Source: Candidatus Wolfebacteria bacterium GW2011_GWE2_44_13 | Lineage (GTDB): Bacteria > Patescibacteria > Paceibacteria > UBA6257 > UBA9933 | Assembly: GCA_001000675.1 (NCBI GenBank) | Contig: LCHW01000004.1 | Location: 1 to 44,715, forward strand | Length of the DNA stretch: 44,715 bases | Reading direction: 5' to 3' | Shown here: positions 29,959-38,014 of the stretch, piece after piece | How positions within the stretch are numbered: position 1 is the stretch's first letter | Layout: every line of letters begins with the position of its first letter | Translations under genes and position numbers: made by a program | The notes under the pieces: model-generated | The model's database searches: none | The model's input: the letters and a program-made list of their open reading frames with translations, nothing else | What the model was told of the DNA's origin: nothing

Positions 29959-31599
29959 TTAGTAGCCGCCTCCCATCATTCCTTGCATGGCAGCTGAATT
30001 ATCTTCTTTCTTTTCTGGAATATCTGCTATCACTACTTCGGTAATAAGAATCATCGAAGCGATTGATACCGCATTCTGCATTGCCGAGCGCGTTACCTTT
30101 GCTGGGTCAACAACGCCTGCTTTAATAAGATTTTCGTAGATTCCTGTTGCGGCATTGAATCCAAAGTCATCTGCACCGCTCAAAACTTTATCCACCACAA
30201 CTGCTCCATCGTATCCTGCATTTTGTGCAATTTGTCGAACAGGCGCTTTTAATGCTTCCAAAATGATTGTTGCGCCAACCATCTCTGCGAGCTGGGCTTT
30301 TGAAAACCCGTCAATTAATGTTTGTACCGCTGGAATAGCACGCGCCAATGCAACACCACCTCCCGGGACAATTCCCTCTTCGATCGCTGCTTTAGTTGCG
30401 TTAATAGCATCTTCGATGCGATATTTCTTTTCTTTTTGTTCTACTTCGGTCGCAGCTCCTACGCGGATGATTGCAACACCACCGGAAAGTTTTCCCAGTC
30501 GTTCTTGCATCTTTTCGCGATCAAATTCTGATTCGGTTGTTTCTAATTGTCCTTTTAACTGTGCTACCCGCTTTTCGATTGTCACTTTATCGCCCTTCCC
30601 TCCTACAATCGTTGCGCTGTCTTTCGTTGCCACTACACGATGTGCTTGCCCGAGCGATGTTAATTCAACGCTATCAAATTTGCGCCCCAGCTCTTCGGTG
30701 ATAAAATCTGCTCCCGTAACGATTGCAATATCTTCGAGTAATTCTTTCTTGGAATTACCAAATCCTGGGGCTTTTATTGCGAGTACGTTTACAATACCGC
30801 GCATTTTATTCAGTATTAACGTTGCAAGTGCTTCTCCTTCTATATCATCGGCAATAATAACCAATTCTTTTTTACCTGACTGGACTATTTTTTCCAACAC
30901 CGGTACGAGTTCTGCAATAGAACCTATTTTTTTATCCGTGACTAATATATACGGCTCTTCAATGACTGCTTCCATGCGCTCGGCATTGGTCACCATGTAT
31001 TGCGATACATAGCCGCGATCAAATTGCATTCCTTCTACTACTTCCTTTGAAAGCCCAACGGTCTGTGCTTCTTCTACCGTAACTACGCCATCATGGCCAA
31101 CGGTTTCGATAACGTCCGCTATCAATAATCCAATTTCGCTATCTCGTGCTGAAATAGTCGCCACCTGTGCTATCTCTTCTTTGGTGGATATCTTTTTTGC
31201 CGAGTTCTTTAAGTGCTCTACAACGGCTTCGTGTGCCAATTGCATGCCTTTGTGCATACCCGTTACGTCTACGCCGCTTGTCGCATTCTTTAATCCTTCC
31301 GCAATCAACACTTGCGCTAATAATGTTGCGGTGGTTGTACCGTCTCCTGCAATATCGTTCGTTTTTGATGCAACCTCCTTAATTAATTGTGCACCAATGT
31401 TTTCTATTCTATCTTCTAGCTCTATTTCTTTTGCAATCGTTACACCGTCATGCGTTACGATCGGAGATCCATAACCGCGTTCAAGTACCACTGCACGGCC
31501 TTTTGGTCCGAGTGTCGCCTTGACTGCGTTTGCTAATTTATCAACCCCTCGCTTTAAACCAATACGAGCTTCTTCATTAAATACTAGTTGTTTTGCCAT
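29959..31599 (-). CDS. groEL: Chaperonin GroEL
   Basis: Forms the folding chamber with GroES. 546 residues: the equatorial ATP site includes LGPKGRAVVLE and GDGTTTATLLAQ; the apical domain follows from about 190; the C-terminal tail is short (MQGMMGGGY) compared with the GGM repeats of E. coli. No SD before ATG 31599. Downstream of groES with a REP-like pair between; TATACA is present close to the start. Confidence 0.98.
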   Translation of the reverse strand: MAKQLVFNEEARIGLKRGVDKLANAVKATLGPKGRAVVLERGYGSPIVTHDGVTIAKEIELEDRIENIGAQLIKEVASKTNDIAGDGTTTATLLAQVLIAEGLKNATSGVDVTGMHKGMQLAHEAVVEHLKNSAKKISTKEEIAQVATISARDSEIGLLIADVIETVGHDGVVTVEEAQTVGLSKEVVEGMQFDRGYVSQYMVTNAERMEAVIEEPYILVTDKKIGSIAELVPVLEKIVQSGKKELVIIADDIEGEALATLILNKMRGIVNVLAIKAPGFGNSKKELLEDIAIVTGADFITEELGRKFDSVELTSLGQAHRVVATKDSATIVGGKGDKVTIEKRVAQLKGQLETTESEFDREKMQERLGKLSGGVAIIRVGAATEVEQKEKKYRIEDAINATKAAIEEGIVPGGGVALARAIPAVQTLIDGFSKAQLAEMVGATIILEALKAPVRQIAQNAGYDGAVVVDKVLSGADDFGFNAATGIYENLIKAGVVDPAKVTRSAMQNAVSIASMILITEVVIADIPEKKEDNSAAMQGMMGGGY

Positions 31600-31624
31600 A
31601 ATGTATAAAAATATATCTTTAGCC

Positions 31625-31690
31625 TGTCATTCCCGCGGAGGCGGGAATCTATTTCAGTCATTCTGGATTCCCGCCTCCGCGGGAATGACA
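31625..31690. repeat. REP-like inverted pair between groES and groEL
   Basis: Two facing units, both with the CCTCCG/CGGAGG variant. In the mRNA this would be a strong hairpin between the two chaperonin genes. Confidence 0.9.
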
Positions 31691-31701
31691 ACACACACTC
31701 T

Positions 31702-32004
31702 TTACTCTAAAACTGCAAGTATATCATCCTCGTCTCCAACCATGTACTTTTTACCATCGATCTCAACCTCTGACAACCCATACTTTTTATATAATACTGT
31801 ATCGCCAATTTTTACCGACATTGGAGTGCGCTCTCCTTTTTCGTTTATCTTTCCCTCTCCAACTGCAACAACCTTTCCTGTTGTTGGTTTATTTTCTGCA
31901 CTTTCTGGAATATAAATTCCGCTTTTTGTCATTGTTTCTGCTTCTATCTGTTCAATAAACAAATGGTTTGCTAATGGTTTTATATTCACATACGTAGGAA
32001 GCAT
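31702..32004 (-). CDS. groES: Co-chaperonin GroES
   Basis: Lid of the GroEL chamber. Starting at MLPTYVNIKPLANHLFIEQ (ATG 32004) gives 100 residues, as expected. The mobile loop region (EAETMTKSGIYIPESA) and GDTVLYKKYGLSEVEIDGKKYMV are typical. The frame extends upstream to 32064 but that part is unrelated. No SD, and no CIRCE operator is recognisable upstream. A weak TTGATT-18-TAAGAT pair lies around 32070-32095. Confidence 0.93.
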   Translation of the reverse strand: MLPTYVNIKPLANHLFIEQIEAETMTKSGIYIPESAENKPTTGKVVAVGEGKINEKGERTPMSVKIGDTVLYKKYGLSEVEIDGKKYMVGDEDDILAVLE

Positions 32005-32139
32005 GCGGTACACGGTATGAGGTAGAGAGAAAATCCCTCTTAATTCATACGCTTTCCGCCACACCTCTCAATCTTAGAGTTTATTCGGATAGCCAATCAA
32101 TGACTATATATAGCTAGTATAGCACACCATGGGAGTGAA

Positions 32140-32165
32140 AAAAGAGGCCGGAAAACCGGCCTCCA
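32140..32165 (-). terminator. Intrinsic terminator of the 97-aa/78-aa pair
   Basis: GAGGCCGG-TTTT-CCGGCCTC followed by TTTTTTC on the minus strand. Confidence 0.92.
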
Positions 32166-32185
32166 ATATTTACTTTGCGCTCCAC

Positions 32186-32422
32186 TCATGCGGTCGCAGG
32201 AAAACAGAACCTGTCTTCGAGCGTCACAATTTGCACAATCACATTGTCAAACGATCGGCCGATTGCTCGCAGTGCAGTTCCAAGCTCCTCTGTGGTGGCG
32301 CCTGAGGCAATCACTGGCGACGGATTTCCGTCTTTTGGCCAGCCATCCATGGCAACAATCTTGCCGCGATACATCTCCCAATCTTCCGGAGACATAATCT
32401 GCATTTTTCGGTCAACCATCAT
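32186..32422 (-). CDS. Small DUF5678-like protein, 78 aa
   Basis: ATG 32422 overlaps the stop of the upstream gene (ATGA), so translation is coupled; the longer frame to 32605 is rejected. The sequence SPEDWEMYRGKIVAMDGWPK followed by PVIASGATTEELGTALRAIG resembles DUF5678 proteins, which are small and of unknown function. It also aligns with its operon partner around WP...V-AS...A...GR. Cytosolic, no special motifs. Confidence 0.65.
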   Translation of the reverse strand: MMVDRKMQIMSPEDWEMYRGKIVAMDGWPKDGNPSPVIASGATTEELGTALRAIGRSFDNVIVQIVTLEDRFCFPATA

Positions 32423-32712
32423 CGACGACGCTCCCTTCGTTCGGCAGGTTTGCAAATCTTGAGGATCCACGGGATACGGCTTTCGGGCATGCTGTGTGCG
32501 ACAATACCTATATCGCGCCCGAATTTTATCTTTGCCTGCTGAATCGCGTACCGGGGGTCTTCGTCGGACGCAACTACGGATGCCGATTTTTTCCCAATCG
32601 GCCACTCCTTAATCACAACAACATCACCTTCGTGCTGCCTCGTAGTTTTCTCCGACAATACATGCCACCGGTCTCGAGGGTCTACCTCCGAAGCCTTCAT
32701 TTTTTGCGCCAT
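32419..32712 (-). CDS. Small hypothetical protein, 97 aa, related to its downstream partner
   Basis: Start ATG 32712 with GGAGGTG four bases upstream. Core: GDVVVIKEWPIGKKSASVVA, then PRYAIQQAKIKFGRD, followed by a basic tail (KPAERRERRR). Pattern similarity to the 78-aa protein suggests an old duplication. Promoter at 32749-32777, terminator at 32140-32165. Function unknown. Confidence 0.65.
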   Translation of the reverse strand: MAQKMKASEVDPRDRWHVLSEKTTRQHEGDVVVIKEWPIGKKSASVVASDEDPRYAIQQAKIKFGRDIGIVAHSMPESRIPWILKICKPAERRERRR

Positions 32713-32748
32713 GACGCACCTCCGCCAATAGAATAGTGTACTAGGCGC

Positions 32749-32777
32749 ATTCTGCCACATTCATTTTTATTTGTCTA
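32749..32777 (-). promoter_or_regulatory. Promoter of the 97-aa/78-aa operon
   Basis: Minus strand TAGACA (32772-32777), 17-nt spacer, CAGAAT (32749-32754). Confidence 0.6.
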
Positions 32778-32784
32778 TACAATA

Positions 32785-32808
32785 AAAAACTGGCTTTCGC
32801 CAGTGTTT
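32785..32808 (-). terminator. Intrinsic terminator of rmuC
   Basis: CACTGGC-GAAA-GCCAGTT followed by TTTTATT on the minus strand, immediately after the stop. Confidence 0.85.
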
Positions 32809-33906
32809 TTACTCCCCCGTTTGAGGCTTGTTGATTGCCAACGGCTCAATACCGAGTGACTCTCCCTCGGTTATTTTTACCACATCCTTATCAATCTTTT
32901 TGAGCTCTTTATATGCTGCGTCGTAATGGTTTACCGTTGTACCCAACGTTGTACCAAGCTTTTGCATATACATATCATAGCTCGCAATATGTTTTCCTAA
33001 ATCTTCCACACGCTTGCGAATTTCTTTTGCGCTTTCTTCTATCTTGAATGCACGGAACCCATAGAGCACTGACTGTAAATAGGCAGCGAAGGTTGTCGGG
33101 GAAACAATAATGACGTTCTTTTCCTTATATGCATAATCGATTAAGCTACGGGTGTTTACCTTTACCGCACCCACTTCGTTAATCAGCAGATCATAATAGA
33201 TTCCTTCGGCAGGAATGTACATAAAGGCAAATGGCAACGTTCCTTCACTTGGGCGAATATACTTCGCCGTCTCATCAATGCGCTTCTTTAAATCATTCTT
33301 AAATTCCTTTTCCAACTCTTCCTTTTTTGTTTCATCCGTTTCGTCGATAATGCGAATGTAGTTATCGAGCGAGAATTTTGCGTCCACAGGAATCATACCG
33401 TCCTTAGTTATGATCGCGGCATCCACCTTTTCCTTGTTTGCAAACTCATATTGTATTTTGTAGGCAGTGGGCGGAAGAATATTACTCATCACAAGCTCCA
33501 AACTTGCCTCGCCTAAGTTTCCTCGCTGTTTTTGATTCTTCAAAACCTTTTCAAGGTTCTTCAACTGATCTGCGATCGTAAATACCTGCTTATTCGATTC
33601 TTGCACTTGTGCAATTTGCTCGGTGATATCCTTTACCAGCTTTTGCGATTCTGTAAATTGTGTTCGTACTGCGGCCTGCATTTCATCGCGCGATCGTGCA
33701 AACGTTGTTTGCATCTCTTCTCGAGAATGCGACAGCTTCGTATCAAGCATTTTTGCAATATCGTTGATTTGCGACTGTAGCATCATCATTGATTGGTCAT
33801 CTTTCTTTTCTGACTGTGGAGCAAACTTTTTTAGTAAAAAATACACCGCGCTGATAACAACGCCGGCAAAGACAACTAAGGAAAGAATTAGAATCGTACT
33901 ATTCAT
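32809..33906 (-). CDS. rmuC: DNA recombination protein RmuC family
   Basis: 365 residues. An N-terminal membrane anchor (ILILSLVVFAGVVISAVYFLL), a coiled coil to about residue 130, then the nuclease-like RmuC domain with GNLGEASLELVMSNILPP and IPVDAKFSLDNYIR, carrying the PD-(D/E)xK-type D...DAK residues. In E. coli RmuC limits inversion at short inverted repeats, of interest in a genome so rich in palindromes. TATAAT lies 10 bases before ATG 33906. Confidence 0.93.
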   Translation of the reverse strand: MNSTILILSLVVFAGVVISAVYFLLKKFAPQSEKKDDQSMMMLQSQINDIAKMLDTKLSHSREEMQTTFARSRDEMQAAVRTQFTESQKLVKDITEQIAQVQESNKQVFTIADQLKNLEKVLKNQKQRGNLGEASLELVMSNILPPTAYKIQYEFANKEKVDAAIITKDGMIPVDAKFSLDNYIRIIDETDETKKEELEKEFKNDLKKRIDETAKYIRPSEGTLPFAFMYIPAEGIYYDLLINEVGAVKVNTRSLIDYAYKEKNVIIVSPTTFAAYLQSVLYGFRAFKIEESAKEIRKRVEDLGKHIASYDMYMQKLGTTLGTTVNHYDAAYKELKKIDKDVVKITEGESLGIEPLAINKPQTGE

Positions 33907-33961
33907 GTGTTTTGAAATTATACCTGTTTCACGCCTCTATTTATGCTATACTACCATATAT

Positions 33962-34681
33962 ATGGATATCCTTACAGTTCGCGACCTGACCGTCGGGAAA
34001 AAATCATCTCCTGTTATTGAGAAACTCGATTTCTCTGTTGCTCAGGGAGAAACACTTGCTATTATTGGCCCAAATGGCGCCGGCAAAACAACATTATTCA
34101 AGGCTCTTCTTGGCCTTACTCCTTATTCCGGTTCAGTTACGTGGGCGCCCAATGTAAAAATTGGCTATGTCCCTCAGCGCATGGAAATCGAAACAGATAT
34201 CCCCCTTACGGTTGAGGAATTTTTTAAACTCCATGGCTCAGTAGCAACGCCTGAAAAAATTCGCGAGATACTTAACTATGTACAGCTTGATACTCCGATT
34301 CTCAAATCAGGCTTCGGAGAAATATCCGTTGGCCAACGTCAGCGTATTTTAGTGGGGTGGTCTATTATGGATAATCCAAACGTCCTTCTTTTTGATGAGC
34401 CAACCGCTGATGTTGATATCTTTGGACAAGAATCAATCTACAAAATGATTTCGCATTTACATAAAACATTAGGACTTACGGTTATTCTTATTTCCCATGA
34501 TCTTTCGATTGTGTACCAATACGCAAACAACGTCCTCTGTCTTAACCATCAAAAGCTTTGTTATGGCATCCCCGATGAAATGCTGCAAGCAGAACATTTG
34601 CAGTCGCTCTACGGCGGTGAACGAGGACTCTATAAGCACGACCATGGCAACGAAAAAGCTCATAACCATACTTCATCATGA
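33962..34681 (+). CDS. Metal-type ABC transporter ATP-binding protein
   Basis: 239 residues. Walker A GPNGAGKTT, signature ISVGQRQR (Val where most have Gly), Walker B VLLFDEPTADVD, H-loop ISHD. The C-terminus is His-rich (HDHGNEKAHNH), as in some Zn/Mn transporters (ZnuC/MntB group). Start ATG 33962 fits the family; the frame extending back to 33623 overlaps rmuC and is spurious. TATACT lies about nine bases upstream. Overlaps the permease gene by 4 bp. No substrate-binding protein gene is present nearby. Confidence 0.92.
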   Translation: MDILTVRDLTVGKKSSPVIEKLDFSVAQGETLAIIGPNGAGKTTLFKALLGLTPYSGSVTWAPNVKIGYVPQRMEIETDIPLTVEEFFKLHGSVATPEKIREILNYVQLDTPILKSGFGEISVGQRQRILVGWSIMDNPNVLLFDEPTADVDIFGQESIYKMISHLHKTLGLTVILISHDLSIVYQYANNVLCLNHQKLCYGIPDEMLQAEHLQSLYGGERGLYKHDHGNEKAHNHTSS

Positions 34682-35457
34682 CCTTTGACGCACCCTTTTT
34701 CCAAATACTCATTACTGCGGTTTTTGTAGCTGCAAGCGCAGGACTACTCGGAAGCTTTGTGATTCTCAAGCGCATGGCGCTTGTCGGTGACGCACTCTCG
34801 CATGTTGCTCTCCCTGGTATCGCGCTTGGATTAACCTTCCATATTAACCCATTCATCGGGGCATTCACAACACTATTTATTGCTGTTGTCGGTATCTGGC
34901 TCCTTAAATATGAAACCGAGCTGCCAGTCGACACTTTAGTCGGTATTCTTTTCACCTCCAGCCTTGCGCTCGGTATTCTCTTTATTCCTGAGCAAGAACT
35001 ACTCGAAGCGCTCTTTGGTGATATTAGTGCGCTCGGCACGATAGAATCTATTAGCTCTGTTCTTTTATCGATTGGCATCATCACTGCATTACTCGCCATT
35101 CATAAAAAGCTTGCCCTCAGTATGCTTTCCGAAGAACTGGCGCATTCGGTCGGTATCAAAAACCGTGCACTCGATTTTATCTATCTATTCATCTTCGCGT
35201 TGTCCATCGCGCTCGGTATTAAATTTGTTGGGGCACTCCTTATGGGATCGCTCGTTATCATCCCTGCGGCGGCGGCGAAAAATATCAGCCGCAGCTTACA
35301 TGGATTTATGCTCGCGAGTGTTTCGTTTGGCGTGATTTCTGCAATCGGTGGAGTCCTTCTCTCTGAATTTCTCGCTGTTGCTCCTGGACCACTCTTTATT
35401 CTTTCCAGTGCTATTCTGTTTATTATTTCGCTCATCGTACGAAAAATAAGACAATAA
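34678..35457 (+). CDS. Metal ABC transporter permease (ABC-3 family)
   Basis: 259 residues with about eight membrane helices. ALVGDALSHVALPGIALG is the conserved cytoplasmic coupling region of the ZnuB/MntC/TroC family, and GSLVIIPAAAAKNIS is typical of the C-terminal part. Translationally coupled to the ATPase by an ATGA overlap. It needs an extracytoplasmic binding protein, which must be encoded elsewhere or be missing. Confidence 0.93.
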   Translation: MTFDAPFFQILITAVFVAASAGLLGSFVILKRMALVGDALSHVALPGIALGLTFHINPFIGAFTTLFIAVVGIWLLKYETELPVDTLVGILFTSSLALGILFIPEQELLEALFGDISALGTIESISSVLLSIGIITALLAIHKKLALSMLSEELAHSVGIKNRALDFIYLFIFALSIALGIKFVGALLMGSLVIIPAAAAKNISRSLHGFMLASVSFGVISAIGGVLLSEFLAVAPGPLFILSSAILFIISLIVRKIRQ

Positions 35458-35468
35458 AGACCTCCAAT

Positions 35469-35507
35469 TTAAAAAACGCTCATCGACATCGATGAGCGTT
35501 TTTTAAT
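35469..35507. terminator. Bidirectional intrinsic terminator
   Basis: AAAAAACGCTCATCGA-CA-TCGATGAGCGTTTTTT between the convergent permease and DUF167 genes; A- and T-runs serve both strands. Confidence 0.93.
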
Positions 35508-35730
35508 TCCATCCAATTTCAACAATTTTCTTCTTTCCAAAATAGCCGCCCGTGATGCTCACTTCGGACTTCGTTACATTAAAATATTCTGCGAGTGCGT
35601 TTACAACCGCAATGTTTGCCTTTCCTTGAATAGGCGTCGCTTTTACACTTACCTTATATTCGGTTTCGCTTATTTTTTCCACCCCTTGCTCTTTGGCGTT
35701 CGTTTTTACTGTGATATATATTTTTATCAT
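35503..35730 (-). CDS. DUF167 (YggU-type) protein
   Basis: 75 residues. KIYITVKTNAKEQGVEKI at the start, ATPIQGKANIAVVNALAEYF and the C-terminal ITGGYFGKKKIVEI are the DUF167 hallmarks. Function unknown; small alpha/beta fold. ATG 35730 overlaps the stop of the preceding gene by 4 bp. Confidence 0.9.
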   Translation of the reverse strand: MIKIYITVKTNAKEQGVEKISETEYKVSVKATPIQGKANIAVVNALAEYFNVTKSEVSITGGYFGKKKIVEIGWN

Positions 35731-36038
35731 TTTACCGCTTCCTCTTTTTTACTTATCTCTTCTTCGCTCTTAAAGAATTTTTCGAACTTAACCATGATTA
35801 CAACCACGATTGCGGTAATAATAACCGCGTACCAAACCTTTGCCCATGTGGAATCGCTTGATATTGGGAAATAGTGATCTATCAATCCTTTAATTGCATC
35901 GTTCCATGCAAGACCAGCAACCAACCCAAGTGCAGCGGCGATATAGCCCCATACCTTTTCCCGCGCTGTTTTTCGCATTGCTTCCACATCATTGCCTACC
36001 ATTTTTTGTACGTTTCGTATTTGATCCATTGGTTCCAT
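35727..36038 (-). CDS. DUF5654-like small membrane protein
   Basis: 103 residues from ATG 36038. Two membrane segments: VWGYIAAALGLVAGLAWNDAI and WYAVIITAIVVVIMV; the FGLVAALAW-like pattern is typical of DUF5654, common in CPR and archaea and of unknown function. TATACT (36047-36052) with TTGTTA 16 nt upstream lies eight bases before the ATG, so the mRNA has almost no leader. Operon with DUF167. Confidence 0.8.
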   Translation of the reverse strand: MEPMDQIRNVQKMVGNDVEAMRKTAREKVWGYIAAALGLVAGLAWNDAIKGLIDHYFPISSDSTWAKVWYAVIITAIVVVIMVKFEKFFKSEEEISKKEEAVK

Positions 36039-36046
36039 ATAGATAT

Positions 36047-36074
36047 AGTATATATCTTTTTTTTCGCATAACAA
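36047..36074 (-). promoter_or_regulatory. Promoter of the DUF5654-DUF167 operon
   Basis: TTGTTA (36069-36074), 16-nt spacer, TATACT (36047-36052). Confidence 0.6.
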
Positions 36075-36103
36075 AAGCCCCACATCATGATGATGCGGGG
36101 CTT
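36075..36103. terminator. Intrinsic terminator of the histidine kinase gene
   Basis: AGCCCCGCATCATCATGATGTGGGGCTTTTGTT on the minus strand. Confidence 0.9.
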
Positions 36104-36112
36104 GACCCTCTT

Positions 36113-37315
36113 TTATAACGGAAGGGTGATTTCGAAAACCGTTTGCTCTGTCGTACTCATCACAACCCGAGCAGTACCTCCGTGTAGCTCGGCGGATTGC
36201 CGTACGTTCGGAAGCCCCAGCCCTGTTCCACCCGACTTCGTCGTGTAAAACGGGGAAAAGATTGTCTCCCAATCATTCGGCGGGATTATCTTTCCGTTAT
36301 TTGCGCATGTTATGACCGCGCATTTTTTCCTGCGCATTAGCTTTGTGGTCACAACGATACGTCTGTCTTCCAGAGCTACCTCCTCTGTTTCCTGCTCTGC
36401 ATTGCGAACAAGATCAATAGTAGCAAACCCGATGCGCACTGGGTCGACCATAACGAAAATTTCGCTGAGCGCTGGGTCTAAAATTATCTCAACGCCCTGC
36501 ATATCCCCTACCGTTGATAGCACTCGCTCCTCAATAAGAGCGTTTAGACGCACTGGTTCAGGATACACTTCTTTCGGGTTTGCAAACCGAAGCAGGTCAT
36601 TCGTAAAAACCTCGAGCTCCTCAGCTCCCCGTAGCGACGCTTCAATATTTTCACGCGTCGCTCTGTATTTTTTCGCTTTATGTGCTTTCTCCGCCCTTCG
36701 CGCATACCCCACAACAATAGTAAGTGCATTGCGAAATTTATGTGCAAGGTCTGCCTCGTTCCTCCCGAGCACACAGGCTCGCTCTGCTTGCATTGTCTTT
36801 GCTTCATTGCGGCGGCGCTCATACTCGCTTCCTATTGCTCCTGCTGCAAGATTTGCCAGCATCCCCACTAAGTCAGCGGGTAGCTGCACTTCTTCATGCC
36901 CTCGAGAAAAGTCGAGGGCGAGAATACCTATCGTATCCCCGTGATACGTGAGCGGAATGAATAGAATCTTTGCTAGGTCGTAGGTATAAGCCAACCCTCT
37001 CATATATTCGACTCGCTCATCCTCTCTCGGGTTGTCTATAACAACCATTTCTCCGTTTTTGATAACGCTCCTCAAGAAGTTTTCACCAATTGCAGGTGTC
37101 ACTACCATATTAACACCATGCCCCCCTGTAGGACACCCCGCCTTGATAACAAACTCCCCTTTCTGATTCTCGATCATAATACATGACCGAGCAGCCCCTG
37201 TTAGTTGGCTGAGGCTATTCACAATAATCTCAAGCGACTTCCTGTAATCCCGTGAAGTAATGAGTTGCTCAGCTATCGCAACGACAGCTTTAATGAGGTC
37301 AAGCTCCTTGTTCAT
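36113..37315 (-). CDS. Orphan GAF-domain sensor histidine kinase
   Basis: About 400 residues. A GAF-like sensor domain (about 20-165, LSQLTGAARSCIMI ... FIPLTYHGDTIGILALDF) is followed by a HisKA helix with the phospho-acceptor in DLAHKFRNALTIVVGYARR. A HATPase_c domain with DLVRNAEQ (N box) and GGTGLGLPNVRQ (G2 box) ends the protein. It is probably soluble, as no membrane helix is seen. ATG 37315 has AGGTGG five bases upstream; the longer frame to 37375 overlaps the -10 box. No response regulator gene is in the window. Confidence 0.88.
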   Translation of the reverse strand: MNKELDLIKAVVAIAEQLITSRDYRKSLEIIVNSLSQLTGAARSCIMIENQKGEFVIKAGCPTGGHGVNMVVTPAIGENFLRSVIKNGEMVVIDNPREDERVEYMRGLAYTYDLAKILFIPLTYHGDTIGILALDFSRGHEEVQLPADLVGMLANLAAGAIGSEYERRRNEAKTMQAERACVLGRNEADLAHKFRNALTIVVGYARRAEKAHKAKKYRATRENIEASLRGAEELEVFTNDLLRFANPKEVYPEPVRLNALIEERVLSTVGDMQGVEIILDPALSEIFVMVDPVRIGFATIDLVRNAEQETEEVALEDRRIVVTTKLMRRKKCAVITCANNGKIIPPNDWETIFSPFYTTKSGGTGLGLPNVRQSAELHGGTARVVMSTTEQTVFEITLPL

Positions 37316-37370
37316 ATAATCCACCTTTTCCTTATGAGTTGTTAATGTCATGGCTACTGCCTCTAACCCA

Positions 37371-37399
37371 CTCATACACCATTTCGTCTATATACGCAA
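37371..37399 (-). promoter_or_regulatory. Promoter of the histidine kinase gene
   Basis: TTGCGT (37394-37399), 17-nt spacer, TATGAG (37371-37376). Confidence 0.5.
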
Positions 37400-37420
37400 G
37401 CCCCGCTTTTTTCGTACTAA

Positions 37421-37456
37421 AAACCGCCTTCTTTTTAAGATTAGGCGGTTTTCATT
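37421..37456 (-). terminator. Intrinsic terminator of the nudix-tpiA-PAP2 operon
   Basis: AAAACCGCC-TAATCTTAAAAAGAA-GGCGGTTTTT on the minus strand. Confidence 0.85.
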
Positions 37457-38014
37457 TTATTCTCCTTCTTTGTCTAATTCCTCTACTAATTCACTTTCTT
37501 CCTTAAATAGAAAGTGCTTTACGATGTATGATACACCCACTCCGAGGATAATTCCTGCGATAATATCAGTCGGCCAATGTACTGCTCCATACACGCGTGC
37601 AGCGCCTACGGCGATGACCGAACATAAATATATCCATCCCCACTTTTTATTTAGATACCACACTGGCAATATAAGGGTTGCTAGCAGTGCCATATGTCCC
37701 GAAGGGAATGCTGTAGTTGCGGTATGATTAAACACTGGTTCGATTTCTAACGCAACAAACGGTCTTGTTCGCTGATAAAAGAAGTGGATTGCTTGTGCAA
37801 TAATACCGCGCGAAACAATCGTTGCGAGCACAACCCATGCAAATGCATACGCTCGCTTTTTTCGATCTTTTTCGTTAAACAATAATACGACTAAAAACGC
37901 GCAGAGTAAGTATGCAACATAGATTGCAAAAAATATCACAAGCCAGTCGAGCAAAAACCACTTCCCTGCCGGAATATGTATGAAGTTGAATATCGTTAAA
38001 TCAAACGAGTTCAT
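37457..38014 (-). CDS. PAP2-family membrane phosphatase
   Basis: 185 residues with about six membrane helices. The three PAP2 motifs are present: KxxxxxxRP-type FFYQRTRPF, PSGH, and RVYGAVHWPTD. It may dephosphorylate undecaprenyl pyrophosphate (BcrC-like) or phosphatidate; the substrate cannot be told. Its ATG overlaps the tpiA stop by 4 bp. The C-terminus is acidic. Confidence 0.92.
   Translation of the reverse strand: MNSFDLTIFNFIHIPAGKWFLLDWLVIFFAIYVAYLLCAFLVVLLFNEKDRKKRAYAFAWVVLATIVSRGIIAQAIHFFYQRTRPFVALEIEPVFNHTATTAFPSGHMALLATLILPVWYLNKKWGWIYLCSVIAVGAARVYGAVHWPTDIIAGIILGVGVSYIVKHFLFKEESELVEELDKEGE

Noticed and set aside
30155..31012. 285-codon plus-strand frame opposite groEL
   Set aside because: Antisense shadow of a highly conserved gene; Ser/Ala/Thr-rich composition typical of reverse-frame artefacts, no SD or promoter.
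32005..32120. CIRCE (HrcA) operator upstream of groES
   Set aside because: No TTAGCACTC-N9-GAGTGCTAA-like inverted repeat is present.
33623..33961. N-terminal extension of the ABC ATPase
   Set aside because: It overlaps rmuC and encodes Cys/Ser-rich shadow sequence; the ABC domain starts at 33962.
26314..35730. Reassigned UGA codon (glycine code 25)
   Set aside because: TGA clearly ends genes, e.g. at 26314 and in the ATGA overlaps at 32419 and 35727.
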